From: Diphasiastrum complanatum
Lineage: Eukaryota; Streptophyta; Lycopodiopsida; Lycopodiales; Lycopodiaceae
Direction: 5' to 3'
DNA length: 64,000 nucleotides
NCBI GenBank assembly: GCA_029204225.1
Contig: CM055095.1
Coordinates: 59,634,414 to 59,698,413 of the forward strand
Part shown: positions 36,101 through 47,277 of the stretch, in pieces
Numbering within the stretch: the stretch's first letter is position 1
How the letters are laid out: every line of letters begins with the position of its first letter
The notes under the pieces: generated by a model
Database searches by the model: none
The model's input: only the letters and a program-made list of their open reading frames with translations
What the model was told of the DNA's origin: nothing
Translations under genes and position numbers: made by a program

Positions 36101-37102
36101 GTTACCTTCTCCCTCATAAGACAATAAGGATGTAAAGTATTCCTTATGTCTTGTCATGTGAGATGAGGCTCCACTATCAATCCACCAAGGATCATTATCA
36201 TCTATGTTGGCTAACAAACTTGAAGTCATAACAAGTGATTCACATGTGTTATGTTCTTCCTCATCTATTGTAAGATTTCCTTGCCTCTCTCCTTGCTCTC
36301 TTTTCTTCTTATAACATTCATTTGCAAAATGACCTTTTATCCCACAATAAAAGCACTTGAACTTTGACTTATTGTTCTTAGTAGAAGAGGAAGAGGAAGA
36401 GTGATCATCATGATCAAAGTTACCACCTTTGGACCATTTCCCTTTGCCTTTACCTTTGCCCTTGAATTTGCCTTTTGTGAAGAAAGCCTCTTCACCTCCA
36501 CCTTGCAAGGATGCACCATCAAGCTTTGATTGCAACCTATGTTCTTCAGCCAATAAGATTTCTTGCAAGTCAACCACACTTGGCAAGACTTTTTGAATGG
36601 CAAAACTTTGCACAAGGTTAGCATGTTCATTTAGCAAACCATTCAACATAACTTGGACTATTTCACCATCTTTTATGTTCTCATCAATGCATGCTAAATC
36701 ATCACTTAGGGACTTAACTCTCAAGATAAATGCATGAGCACTTTCACCCTCTCTTTGCCTACTAGAAAATATTTGTCTCCTTAGGGTCAATACCCTAGAT
36801 GTGGACTTTGATTCAAAGAGCTTCTTTAAGGCATTCCATGCCTCACTTGCACTTTGACACTTTCCAACTTCCTTGAGAAGTTCATTTGTAACATTCATTT
36901 TAATGATATGAAGAGCCCTTTTGGCCTTCTTATCAAACCTTTGTTGCTCTTGAAGTGTGAGAGGTCTCTCTTCAATTTCTGCAACTATGTCCATGAGTTC
37001 ATTCAACTCAAGTAAGGACTCCATCCTCACTTTCCAAGTAGAGTAGTTTGATGAACTCAACCTTTCACTAGACTCTAGCATGATCCCACCATTGGAAGCC
37101 AT
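33149..37102 (-). CDS. gag-pol: Gag-pol polyprotein of Copia element E (1317 aa, intact)
   Basis: The same length and domain order as the D polyprotein: Gag, CCHC knuckle (C250-C263), protease D309, integrase D526/D568/E604, reverse transcriptase YVDD at 990-993 and RNase H. I count five amino-acid differences from D: D to E in KVRMxSLL, R to K in FAIQxVLP, M to I in SVSQxID, S to R in STTxNGG, and I to S in LSAQxLAS. None touches a catalytic residue I can identify. The frame begins MASNGG, and its TGA stop overlaps the LTR start, as in D. It probably encodes a functional capsid and replication set. Confidence 0.97.
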   Translation of the reverse strand: MASNGGIMLESSERLSSSNYSTWKVRMESLLELNELMDIVAEIEERPLTLQEQQRFDKKAKRALHIIKMNVTNELLKEVGKCQSASEAWNALKKLFESKSTSRVLTLRRQIFSSRQREGESAHAFILRVKSLSDDLACIDENIKDGEIVQVMLNGLLNEHANLVQSFAIQKVLPSVVDLQEILLAEEHRLQSKLDGASLQGGGEEAFFTKGKFKGKGKGKGKWSKGGNFDHDDHSSSSSSTKNNKSKFKCFYCGIKGHFANECYKKKREQGERQGNLTIDEEEHNTCESLVMTSSLLANIDDNDPWWIDSGASSHMTRHKEYFTSLLSYEGEGNIIYTANDGQCDIKGIGTIPISLSTNRKANLENVLYIPSITKNLLSVSQIIDKGLDVEFIGDACLISKCGSLIAQGRRHGKLFKLDACVISNHEGCMAREQLTNQEVWHKRLGHPNFKSLEVMAKKELVLGLPKSLVANNSVCEHCALSKSHRLAYSRSTSRSKEAFQLVHSDIHSSSTTRNGGAKMYATFIDDFSRYTWIYLLKSKDEVFAAFVKFKNEMENQFNTKIKCLRSDNGGEYTSNRFKDFCIAHGIKREMSSPRTPQQNGVAERKNRTLCECAKAMRLHANLAKSFWGEALACANYLCNRWTSASLDGKTPHEVLYGRRPSVKHCRIFGCTCFVNITLDDRTKEDPSSKKGVFVGYSEVSKAYKVYIPSTKKVVISRDVIFHEENVSNVVDVDVDVPTNHHDVQDVLDEDGDATPKQTSRKTQRQRAKPSRLTYDEKGKQVVDNSNFAFLTSFDEPTCVGEAIQKKEWIQAMDHEHQALIKSNTWRLVKLPKDKKAIGCKWIFKIKTNQDGSINKYKARLVAKGYAQEYGIDYDETFAPVAKMVTIRILISLATLYDWDMWQMDVTNAFLNGDLEEDIYMEQPEGYVSHDEPNHVCYLQKSLYGLKQAPRSWYAKLNSFLLSQNFVMSEYDHSLYFRLNENDITLLLIYVDDIILSGGNNLDIDEIKMALKREFEIQDLGKLHYILGIEIIRTSKSTFICQEKYVNSILKRFHMEDCKVVSTPMESNVKLTTRSNERSFKDITLYRKLIGSLIWLTITRPDLSFVVGKLSQFMQDPSEAHWKLGKRVLRYISGSRDFGILYGGTTPNLCGFSDSDFAGDQMDRKSTSAFAIYLGDGVVSWLSKKQPTISLSSTEAEYKALTTCTKEILWIKRMLLDLHLLEPEKTPIILCDNLSAQSLASNPVFHARSKHIEIAHHFVRDQVIAKEVELQHVSSKECVADIFTKPLGKDLYLMHRSNLGMCSKTMLKLASNVEEGV

Positions 37103-38262
37103 GATTCTAATGTTTCTTCAACTTTTAGGTTCTGTCCTAAAGCACTTAGCACTCACTTTTCTCTCAACAAATGATAGATAAAGAGATCTATGAAGATTTA
37201 GGACCCTAAAACACTTCTATCTTGAACCTAGATGGTTTCCAAGCATAGAAAGGAAGATTGAAACACATGCAACACTTTGCACACACTAAGAATGGATTAC
37301 AAAATCAAACCAACCTGAACACACTCTTGCTTAAGCTCTCAAACTTTCCAGCAAGTGACCAAATCAAGTTATGGTGTGAAGAGTTACTTGCATTCTTAGA
37401 AAATACCCAAAACTAGGATGCCAAGATTACCTAGTAATGAACAAACTTGATCAACATATGATCAACACACTAAGATATTGATTCAACCTGTAAAACCACA
37501 TGTAAACCACACTTCTAAAAGTTTATAAACTCCAGCAAGTGATAAATACAAGATTTAGAGGTGAATGAATGAGCACACTTAGTGAATCACAAGACTAGCT
37601 TCACTATCTTGTCAAATCTTGGTGTTTAGATGTAGATCTAAGATCACTTCACATGAGAATGTTCCTCAACCTGTTAAGAACCTGAAAACACACTTGCATA
37701 ATGGTTAACACCTTCCAGCAAATGCTCCAATCAAATTACATAAGGAGAGTTACTTACATGCTCAACAAAGTACACCAAAATTTATGCCAAAATTGATGAC
37801 AATCTTTACAATATGCTCTTCACAATGGAGCTTACAATATGTTCACCCAAAAAAGGGGATCTTTCATCCAAATGGGAGCTTTGCTCAGCCTTTAGGAGAA
37901 TTACAACTCACTCAAAAGAGCATTTGTCATCCACTTAAGGAGAAGTTTCATCCACTTAAGGAGAGTGTTCATCCAAGAATGGAGATTGTCAACAATAGGA
38001 TTGAAAAGAACATTGTTAGTATTGAATATGCACAAGCCTCACAATCACAAATGATTAGGTGTTATGATCTGATCCAAAATAGTTTCTTTTCAGCCTCTGA
38101 TCTTCAATAGACCTGAAATATGCTTTTGATCCACAAGTTCAACTCACAAAACAAAGGTTAGTAAGATTTGATCAACAAAGCAATGCAAAATCATGCTAGA
38201 ACTTGATCAAACATCCAAATATCACCAAAAATGGAATACTTACTGTAAATAGAAGCCAACCA
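37103..38262 (-). other. Untranslated leader of element E
   Basis: About 1160 bp, near-identical to the D leader, with the same internal repeats (CTCCTTAAGTGGATGA twice). The frame at 37784-38110 is the counterpart of the antisense frame in D. Confidence 0.75.
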
Positions 38263-38274
38263 ACTCTGATACCA
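38263..38274 (-). other. Primer-binding site of element E, one mismatch
   Basis: Reads TGGTATCAGAGT where D has TGGTATCAGAGC; the last base is changed. It still abuts the 5' LTR directly. Confidence 0.88.
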
Positions 38275-38929
38275 TGTGAAAAATACAGATCCTAAGTGGA
38301 TCTAAACTCCAAGATCATTGGCTTGAATGCTTGCACTCCAAACTACATAAGCTAGGAATTGGCAACACATTCTATGCTACCTAGAATGCAAAGAACTTGA
38401 TCAAAAAGCATTTATCACAAATGGAAACTTCCATAAACATCAAGTGCGGCCCAAAATAGCATTAGACAGTCCATAATACATTAGCCTATCACTTTTGGAA
38501 AGCACCTAAGATCATACACAATAGCTTGAAGACAATACACACAACAATGCTCTCAATGGAGGAAGAAACAATGACAATGATCTATTGATCTCAATGAAGC
38601 ATACAAAAGGTTTCTCCAACCTGTTCTCCACGACTTCCCTACTATTTATGGATGAGGAAGATGACTCTCTCTCCTCTCTCTAGAAGGTACTTGACCCTAG
38701 ATATTCCCTATATAGGAAAAATAGCTAAAAATGGCTTATATGACCAAAATACATCAAAATGGTCTCATTTTGAAGGGTATGAAGTTTGACACTTCATCAT
38801 ACTGAAAAAATACAGTAAATAAAAACATTGTGGCCTGGTTCACACGTGTGAAACTCCAGAACCAAAACTATTTACAATTTTAGCCAATTTAGGCCTCAAA
38901 CTAGCTAGGAAATGTTGACAATTTTCACA
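38275..38929 (-). repeat. 5' LTR of element E (655 bp)
   Basis: Its two differences from the 3' LTR are private to this copy, since D and F agree with the 3' LTR at both sites. It contains the palindrome at 38839-38852. Confidence 0.97.
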
Positions 38930-39630
38930 CCTCCCCCCGCGGCAGGAGATTCTAAGTTTCTTCAATTTTACTCAGAAAATGGAGAACTCAAGACCTCTCG
39001 CTGTGGTTTTTTTATGTAACTCAAAATGGAAAATGGGGAACTCAAAACCTTAGGCCACGTCGGGAGGTTCTGAGCTATTTTTATTTAAGCTAGGAAATAC
39101 ATTTGATAAAAATGGTCTTTAGTATAAATTTATGACTTATGCCTCATCAAAATTGAAGGAAAAATATCATTGATTTAGACTTTTCCTTGCAAGTAAATTG
39201 ATGCTTCCAAACTTGGATTATGGAGGTATGTTTAGAATACTTAGAATTAAAATGACCATAGGCACTCACAAAGATAACGAATCACATACGAATCATCGTG
39301 GTCACATACGAAGCACAATCACAAAGTCCCCCTATGCTCTGAACGAATTGAACGAACCACAAACAGTATGCAAGGGTCTTCTCGATGACTACAAATGGTA
39401 TGAATGAAGGAAACGATGCTCTCTCTCTCTCTCACACACACACTACAAAGGATCCCATTTTGACCACATATCATGGCCTTTCATTGCAAAGGACAGCAAA
39501 GTCAACGATTGTGCCACATACGAAGCACAACCGCAAAGTCTTGCCTATGCTCTGAACCAATTGAACGAATCGCAAACCGCATGCAAGGGTCTCACCGATG
39601 AGTACAAACGGTCTAAATGAATGAAATGAT

Positions 39631-39631
<1 letters not shown>
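38930..39631. other. Intergenic DNA with two repeat units, no gene seen
   Basis: Right flank of E, beginning with the target-site duplication and a GC-rich CCCCCGCGGCAGG. From about 39296 and again from 39508 a unit of about 125 bp (CACATACGAAGCACAA ... GCTCTGAAC ... ATGCAAGGGTCT) occurs twice, each followed by CT repeats. It is an inverted relative of the unit at 31879 and 46155. Confidence 0.6.

Positions 39632-39721
<90 letters not shown>
39632..39721. repeat. (CT)n microsatellite
   Basis: About 45 uninterrupted CT units. It runs into the 3' end of the Copia RNase H remnant on the minus strand. Confidence 0.97.
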
Positions 39722-39722
<1 letters not shown>

Positions 39723-40540
39723 TGCAGCTTTGCACATTCAATCTAATTGCCTTTCTTTGCTTGGCAAAGAGTGGCTTGTCGAGTGGCTTCATGAGCAAAT
39801 ATGCAATCATGTCTTCTGATTTTATATACTGGACCTGAAGCTCTCCTTTCGAGATCAAATCTTGAATGTGATGGTACTTCAAAGGTACGTGTTTTGTCTT
39901 TGAATGGAAGACAAGATCTTGGGACAGATAGATGGCACTCTGAGAGTCCATCATCATCGTGCTTGGTCCTTCTTGTGGTATCCCGATTGCCTCTAGCATC
40001 ATCTGCAACCACAATACCTCATTCGCCACCTTTGAAGCCTCGACATATTCAGCTTCACAAGAGGATTGAGCCAGCAAGGTTTATTTTTTGCATATCTAGT
40101 TGATTGCAGTTCTGCACGCTATTGTACATCCTCTAGTAATGGACTTGTTGTCATCTTTGCAGCTCGCCCAGCTTGCATCACTGTAGTGTTGTAGCTTGAA
40201 TCATTTTTCTTCATTTTCAGCTCTGTAGGTTAATCCCATATTATGGGTACCCTTCAGATACTATAGGATTTGTTTTGCCATTTGCCAATGTGCCAGGCCA
40301 GGATTGGAAGAGAATTGGCTCAAGGCGTAAACAAGGAAAGCTAGATTGGGTCTGGTACAAATTGTGAGGTACATTAGACTACCGATTAAGTTTTGGTAGG
40401 GTATACCTACCATCTTCTGTTCTTCCTCTTCCGTTTTTGGGCAATCCTGCTTCGTGAGCTTGGCTCCAGCTATCATTGGCGTGGCCTTTTCTTTGTAGTC
40501 CATCATGTGGTATTGCTTGAGCACCTTTTTGGCATATTCT
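39722..40540 (-). pseudogene. Remnant of a Copia RT C-terminus and RNase H (element G)
   Basis: The minus-strand translation gives YHMMDYKEKATPM, GSLMYLTICTRPNLAFLV, LSQFSSNPGLAHW, then the RNase H core LAQSSCEAEYVEASKVANE, MDSQSAIYLSQDLVFHSKTK and YIKSEDMIAYLLMKPLDKP. The order and spacing match Copia pol, with a few stops or frame changes in the middle (about 40085-40260). The coding end is replaced by the CT repeat, and the N-terminal side stops at the junction with an unrelated duplicated block at about 40541. Its lineage differs from families A to F. Confidence 0.85.
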
Positions 40541-42033
40541 ATCAAGTTGAGAAGAGAGTAAATTGGATAAAATTTGCCATGACTCCACAATCGTATGTGT
40601 TTCTATTTTTGTCAATGTGCTCCATAGAAAAGTGTCGTCCATGCGTCCAGAGTGCAGTGTATTTTTTGTACTGAACGAAATGGAACTAAATGTGTTAGGG
40701 ATATAACAAATATGTACAAAATTGCACATATTAATAGATATGTGAAGGCTGATCATCATAGCTTACATGTAAATCGCACCCCCTTGCATGTTTCCGCTCT
40801 CTCTCTGTTACTTCCTGGTTATTTGTCGAGGCTTCTCTAAGTGCATCACGTAGCCAATCAAGCGTCTTGTCCTTGGGTAGAAGGGAAATGTCCAGTGGGT
40901 ATGGTTGTCTTCTTTGCCCTCTCTTGAAAGTGGCTTGAGCGGTTTGTCTACTAGCCTAGGCATCTTCGTATAGCGAAATCCACTTTTGTATTTCCTCGCT
41001 ATTAAGAATGCAAAACTTATTTACCTTTTCCTAGAAGGACTCACTCATTCTCATGATCGCACATTTTCCTTGAGGAATCTCCCCAACAACATGCTCATCG
41101 TCCTTCTTATTTCAAAGATGAGGAATAGAAGGATCGCTATGAGCAAGCAACTCCGTGATGTAAACCATGGACTCTTGCACTAGCCATCCTTCCACCATGC
41201 TACCCTCAAGCCTTGCTCTTTGTCTTACGAAGCCCTTCAATATTTTCATGAATCGTTCCAAGAAAAACATCCAACGGCTATGGACAGTGCTTGAATTAAC
41301 AAAAATGAATCAATGTTAGTGAGGGAACGTGAGAATTACCACAATAGCAATAGTCTAGGATGGATTAAGAATAGGCAATTGACGCAAGTAGATGATGTAC
41401 CTACAATGGCCACCTCATCTACCAAATGCACAATGAGATGCATTTGAATGGTGAGAATGGATGTGGGAAAGTGCTTCTCGATCAAACATGCTGCCTCGAT
41501 GGAGCTTTGTCTTGCCAAAGCAATGGATGCCAGCGGTATCTCTTTGGATGAAATGTATCTTCATAAGAAAGAGAAATAGCAATGACATACATGTTAGTAA
41601 GATGATAATCCTGAATCACTCCAAGAAAAAAGATGTGAATCGCAAGCGCATTCACTGTACCTCACCAAACCACTGGTTTTGTAGATTGTACTCCTTAACT
41701 CCTCTATCAAGAACCCTCTCAACACGAAGGGAAGCACAAACTACATGTACAAAAAACAATTTGGTCATGATCATTGAGATACATATATGTGCAATGAGAT
41801 CATCATGAAATCACAAGACATGCTATAAAATGTAATCGACAACGTTGATGTGGACAAAAAGTCAAAAAACATGCTACACCAACCTGTAAAAATTTATGCC
41901 AGTCATTAGATCTCCAAATCCGAAGCCAATCACTTGCCTACAATATTAACAAACAAGCACACACATTTAATGCAGATTATATATCGTTAGAAGAAACATA
42001 AAAAGAGTAACCATAAAATAAATAAATGACACG
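40541..42033 (-). pseudogene. Inverted copy of tnp2 transposase exons
   Basis: The reverse complement aligns with about 26727-28216: the same exons (SNDWHKFLQ, VLPFILRGFL-like, TIQMHLIVHLVDEV, FFLERFMKILKGFVRQR), the same intron text, and the same internal TAG in YEDA*ASR. Differences are mostly single bases. The copy lacks the 5' exons (25229-26700) and the 3' DUF4216-like exons, so it cannot encode a transposase. At 42033 it switches abruptly to the copied palindrome array. Confidence 0.88.
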
Positions 42034-43660
42034 TCAACTTGATCAGGTTCAAGTTGAGAAAGCTTCAGTTCAACTTAATTTAATGTTAAAATTTAGATCT
42101 TTCTATCTCAACTCGAACCTGGTTCAAGTTGAGCCTCTTCGTATAAGCTTAAATTATGTGGGCATTCTGAAATTGAAGAGCCTCAACTTGAACCAGGTTC
42201 GAGTTGAGAAAGCTTCACTTTGACTTGATTTAATGTTAAAATTTATCTTTTTATCTCAACCCGAACTTGGTTCGAGTTGAAATGGCTCCTCTAGTGAGCC
42301 CATGTAGTTGAAGTATGAATCTGAGATTTGCTTAGTCCATGAAGCATCTCTAACTCGAACCTGATTGGAGTTGCTAACAAAAACCAAGTTCGAGTCTGAA
42401 TTGTACATGTAAACATAGATAGGTTTTTCTAGTACAAACCATTTAAGAGTTTTGGGGTGTAGGTGGACTCTCAGTAACGGGATTTATGACTCGAATCAAG
42501 CTGTGTTGTGAAGTATGTTTGTAAAAGCACATGTGAAGCATTTCTATAATTTGTCATATAATACTAAACCTATACTCAAGCAAAGTGGGAGCTGTAAGAG
42601 TGTGCTATTTTTGAACCTAAGTGTTTGTTACCACTTTAGGATGATAAAATGGATAGTGCACCGCAACTCAAATGAGGTTTGAGTTGTAAAGTGTCGAAAG
42701 AATAGTTGTGAACCTTAAACTAGATCAACACATGATACCAAATTGAAACAAAAACTAACTTTGAGCTATGCATTTTTGGATCCACAATAGAGTGAGCCTT
42801 ATCATACTATAATTTATCATGTAATTCTAACTCTTAATATGAAGTAAATGCTTATAATTTGAGTGCTTATGTTACTCATCTAACACCAAAGTGTTGTGGT
42901 GCTTTATCCAATGCTCATCGTTTGTTAGTTATTTTGCATATAGAGTGATGCAATGAATAGTGCACCTTAACTCGAACTAGGTTCGAGTATTAAAGTGAGT
43001 TGTGCTTCTACATCAAAAGCTCATTGTTTGTTCGCATTGTTATTTACTATGATAGAGTGATCCAGCAGATAGTGCACCTTAACTTGAAGCAAGTTCAAGA
43101 TGTAAAGTGTCAAAAATTGAATTCCAACTTTTATACTCAAATCTAAACAGCTCAAGGATTGTGCAACTAACACTTCAGCAAGGTTTGAGTTGTGCAAGAC
43201 TATGTCCAAATGTGAGTGGTTTTTTGCAAATTGATGTTCACCATTATAGAGTGACATAATCGATAGTGCACCTTAACTCGAAGGACATCCAAATTTTCAC
43301 TAGTATGGGCTTCCAATTGTAATAAAATTTGAAGGAAAATGAAGGGAGGTTGATTGCAGATGGCACTTGACATATCAAACATGCCTTTCTGATTGGTTCA
43401 AGACTTCTCCAACAAGAACCAGTCAACTCGAACCTGGTTTAAGTTGAGCCTCTTCATATAAGCTTGAATTATGTGAGAGCATTTTGAAATTGAAGAGCCT
43501 CAACTCGAACCTAGTTCGAGTTGAGAAAGCTTCACTTCGACTTAGTGATGTTCAAATTTATACTTTTTATCTCAATTCGAACCTGCTTCAGCCTCTTCAT
43601 ATAATCTCAAATTATCTGAGAGTAGTTTGAAATTGAAGAGCCACAACTCCAACCTAGAAA
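42034..43660. repeat. Palindrome array, second (inverted) copy
   Basis: The reverse complement aligns with about 11470-13160. Palindromes with the core ACTCGAACCWGGTTCGAGT and the same two spacers are recognisable near 42108, 42183 and 42258 and again near 43427-43520. Others are degenerate (for example near 42965 and 43080). It lies directly upstream of H2, as the first array does of H1. Confidence 0.88.
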
Positions 43661-43872
43661 ATCTTTTTTCAATGTTCTTTAGTTAACATAAAATTATGTG
43701 TACTAATTGATCAAAACCAGAATTTATGATTTTGTTTAATTTAGAGTTTCATCTCAATTTAAGATGTTTATTTACAAGTCCTAATATATTATGAGGTTCA
43801 AATATTCATCTGTAGACAAAGCTAATATGCCTTTTTGGTTAATTTATTGTTTCAATCATTGGAAACTAAAAA

Positions 43873-46126
43873 TGTCTAATCCAAGCATTGAGCTGACTAG
43901 TCCAGGTACATTCTTGCTATTAAAGCTTTTGTGATATTTATGTTGCATCTATCTTGTTATGGCTGATGTCTTACAAATTGTTGGCCATGATGATAGTTCA
44001 ATTTAAAAACTGATATAAACATTCTAAAATGTAGCTTTTGTATTGATCTCTGTGCGGACACAAATATAGAAGAATTTGAGGTTTTAATGAGTGAAGTAGA
44101 TCATTCACGTAGTTTATGTGAGATAAAAGCTGACAAGAGTACTGTTTTGACACTGGGATACGAATGGTGCCTAGAGATCGACTGTTTGCCTGGGAATAAG
44201 AAATATTTAATCTGTATGTTTATATCAAGTGTTGCCAGTGCAAAGATAAAGAATGTTGGAAAGGTTTTGAATTTAAAGGAGGCACTTGATGCTCAAGGGA
44301 ATGCTACAATGAAAGTACTCGTCCAATGTATTGCCAAAAACATTGCCGTAGATTTTTTTGCGTGTTCAACTCAATATAATATTCATTTGATGAATGCAAG
44401 CACAGAAAAATCCGAAGCATCATGTTTTTGTATGGGCTGGAATAAAGAATTTTCTTTGCACGAAGAAGTCTCTCACATACAAATCCTTGATGGTTTTAAA
44501 ATTGTACGTGATGCCATTAGTCGAGCAGACTTTCATGTTTCAAAATCAAGGAAAGAATCAGTCCAACCGGATATGGTAGAGTGAAGATAACAAAATAAAA
44601 AAGAAAAGTAAAAGATAAAGAAGAAGATGATATGAACCAAGTGTGAAGAGGAAAAAAACTGTCATTAAAGAAGAATTATTGCAAAATATTATTGATGTTT
44701 CAGCCCCAAAAAATATAGCTCATTCAGAGATGGACAAGGTTGATTTTTTAAAGGAATCTGTTTCGAAATTGCAAAGTACAAAAATTGTTGTCCATTGGGT
44801 GTAAAAGCGACCGCAAATATTTCTATTGTAAAATGTATTTTGCCTCTCCATCGTATAATTGGCGCCCATTTAATCCCACATATTGTGGCAAACTTGTGCA
44901 CTCGTTTCTCGCTACACCAGGGATTGTGCCCACACCGATGGATGTTATGCCATTTTGAACGAATGAAGCTGGGAAAATTGTGCTACTTGAGATTAAATGC
45001 ATTGAAGATGTACACAAAAAATACGTTCATTTCTATGTAGTTAATGGCCAGCATACCATTGAGACTGCCAAACGAGTGCTTAATTTATTACTTAGCAAAG
45101 CTGGAAAAATTGAAAATGTGCACAGACTCCGGAAGTATTATGAAACAAGAAAGTTTTGAATTTTGAGTCGAATTTTGAGCCATTTGATTTTGCCAGTAGA
45201 CTATATTGCTTTTTCTCAAGCACTTAATGAAATAAATGAAAAGTACCACTTGAGAAGCTCTTACATGGAGCTCTTACTACAGGCAAAAATGCAATGGGAG
45301 TCATTGGGACGACCCAAATGACACGAAAAGACTGGACATGCACTAGAAGAATGGAAGGTAATTCTTTATTTGAATTTTTTTATTATGTTAGTATCGATAT
45401 TCTAACATGCCTAGATATTCAAGTGATTTATTTTGTATGTGTTTTGTAGAAATTCAAAAGCATGTTAACGAACATAGTAACAAAAAGTGATCCAAAAGAA
45501 GTATATACTTGGATCTTCTTGCAAGAAATGGAAAAAAGTTTGTCAAATGTTGAAAACAGGGAAGCTAAGAATTGGTCATCGCGAAATTACAAACAATGCT
45601 ACTGAAATGACAGCTATATCAGGTATTTATTTGTCAGATAAATATGTTAATATTATATGCTTATATTCACAAATTTATATTAAACATATTAAATATTAAA
45701 TAATCAGGTCATCTTTTGCGACCCGTGCAAGGGCTAAAAGAAAAAGACATGACAATTTTGTTGGATTCTCTTATTGGTGGATCTGTTTATTTTTTTAACT
45801 CAGAAGAGAAAACAAATTCACCAGAAGATGTCCACAAAGCAATGTGATTGGAGCATTTTTGCACAAGAATTAAAGATCAGAGGTTGCTAAGAAAGGCAAT
45901 TAAGACTTATTTTGTCGAAGAGCTCTATAAACCTCGAGCAAAATGGGCTCATTTAGAAGAAAAATATGATTTTAATTCAGAGTTTTTAAATCACTTGTCT
46001 ATCAAATGTAAAAGCTGGCTTGAAATAGCTCGACATATAAATAAAAAGACTGAACGACTACCAACTGTAGCAATCGAATCAATTAAGTACAAGTTTGATT
46101 GTGTGCATAAAAATTGTAGCACCCAG
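43873..46126 (+). pseudogene. H2: second copy of the unknown GQH-motif gene, truncated
   Basis: Aligns with 9050-11250 in reverse. Exon 1 starts near 43873 (MSNPSIELTSP, then GTACA donor). A block of 165 codons at 44087-44584 is open (VLTLGYEWCLEIDCLPGNKKY, NAVDFFACSTQ-like region, SHIQILDGFKIVRDAISRAD) and is the best-preserved part of this family in the window. After it a one-base loss shifts the frame where H1 reads through. The GQH block (FYVVNGQHTIETAKRVLN) is at about 45025-45090. A TGA stands near 45846 where H1 has TCA. Homology to H1 stops near 46126, so the C-terminal block (8519-9050 in H1) is missing. Function unknown. Confidence 0.6.
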
Positions 46127-46515
46127 AATATCATAGATCCAAATTGTAGCTGTAGGCGAGACTGTATGTAGCCATAGGCGAGACCCTTGCATGTTGTTTG
46201 CGGTTCGTTCAGACTGTAAGCAAGACTTTACGGTGGATTGAGGTTCATTCACTTCGTTCAGAGCATTTAGGCCGCATAGAGACCGTGAGAACCGTGAGAG
46301 AGAGAGAGAGAGATCATCGTGAGAACCATGAGTGTGAGTGAGAGAGGAACTGTGAGAACTGTGAGTCAAAGAGAGGAGCCATGAGAAACCTGAGTGAGAG
46401 AGAGAGGGACAACATCAGAGAGAGAGAGAGAGAGAGAGCTATATATGTGTGAGTTTTATATATTGATTAATTATTTGCTATGTAACAAACAAATATTATG
46501 TATGTAATAGTATTT

Positions 46516-46520
<5 letters not shown>
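46127..46520. repeat. GA-associated unit, second copy
   Basis: Direct-orientation relative of 31879-32350: GTAGCCATAGGCGAGACCC, GAGCATTTAGGCCGCATAG, short GA runs, then GAGTTTTATATATTGATTAATT. The GA runs are much shorter here. Confidence 0.75.

Positions 46521-46586
<66 letters not shown>
46521..46586. repeat. (TA)n microsatellite
   Basis: About 33 TA units, followed by about 70 bp of unplaced sequence and then the truncated B LTR. Confidence 0.95.
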
Positions 46587-46587
<1 letters not shown>

Positions 46588-46654
46588 TATGGCCGCAATA
46601 GAGCCACAGTGGACGACAACTAGTCAGAATAAGATCACAATATGGCCATATAAT

Positions 46655-46705
46655 AACCAAAGATCATTCAAGTAGATTGGATCTTAAGGAACTGAATCTT
46701 TCACA
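46655..46705 (+). repeat. Truncated 5' LTR of element B
   Basis: Matches the last 50 or so bases of the 56011-56660 LTR, ending GAATCTTTCACA. Upstream sequence is unrelated to the LTR, so the promoter part is lost. Confidence 0.88.
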
Positions 46706-46717
46706 TGGTATCAGAGC
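46706..46717 (+). other. Primer-binding site of element B
   Basis: TGGTATCAGAGC directly after the LTR end. Confidence 0.9.
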
Positions 46718-47277
46718 TTGTGTTTCAGGTTATGAAAGAGAAAATCAGATCTATCAATGATTTGGTGAAGATATCAAGTCTAGAGCATGCCAAAGAGGAT
46801 TCTACACCAAAATCGGATTTTTTGCTTTTGTAGATTGGATCTTTTGACTGGTTCAATTCCGATTTTTGAATTCACATACTGGATTTGGCCGATTTTTGGA
46901 TCATTGGTTCAGCCTAAGTGGTGGCTTATAGATTGCATATCAAATTTTCAGCATTTGCATGTAGGTTTGGAATAGTCAATTTTTTGTGATTTTGTCAAAA
47001 CCCTAATTTTGATTGGATCTCCAAATAGTCGGATTGCTGGACTTCATTTGAGTGTGTTTCAATCTTAGGAAGTGGAGAAAGTCATTAGATTGAGGATAGA
47101 TCATTGGTTGATCAAGATTCCATGATTCTATGTGTTTATTTGCTTGGATAAGTGCTAGAAGAGAATTTGTGAGATACTTTCAAATCTTGGTCATTTCTTT
47201 TGAAAGCATTTGTTGTTGTTAAAAGGAGTGCTTTGTGCATTGAAGCAGGTTGAAAGAGAAGATCAGGTCATTGCTAC
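46718..47277 (+). other. Untranslated leader of element B
   Basis: About 560 bp, homologous to the A leader. It includes the roughly 90-bp stretch around the start codon that A has lost. Confidence 0.75.

Larger units (their letters stand above)
32499..38929 (-). mobile_element. Complete Copia element E (family D/E/F)
   Basis: A 6431-bp element, the same length as D, on the opposite strand. It has two 655-bp LTRs, a leader, an intact polyprotein frame and a polypurine tract. The target-site duplication is CCTCC (32494-32498 and 38930-38934). The LTRs differ at two sites I found (32689/38465 and 32706/38482). Its primer-binding site has one base change from the consensus. Confidence 0.97.

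Noticed and set aside
39441-39450. CACTACAAAG as a possible CACTA transposon terminus
   Set aside because: It is part of a CA/CT-rich stretch, and no inverted partner or target-site duplication was found.
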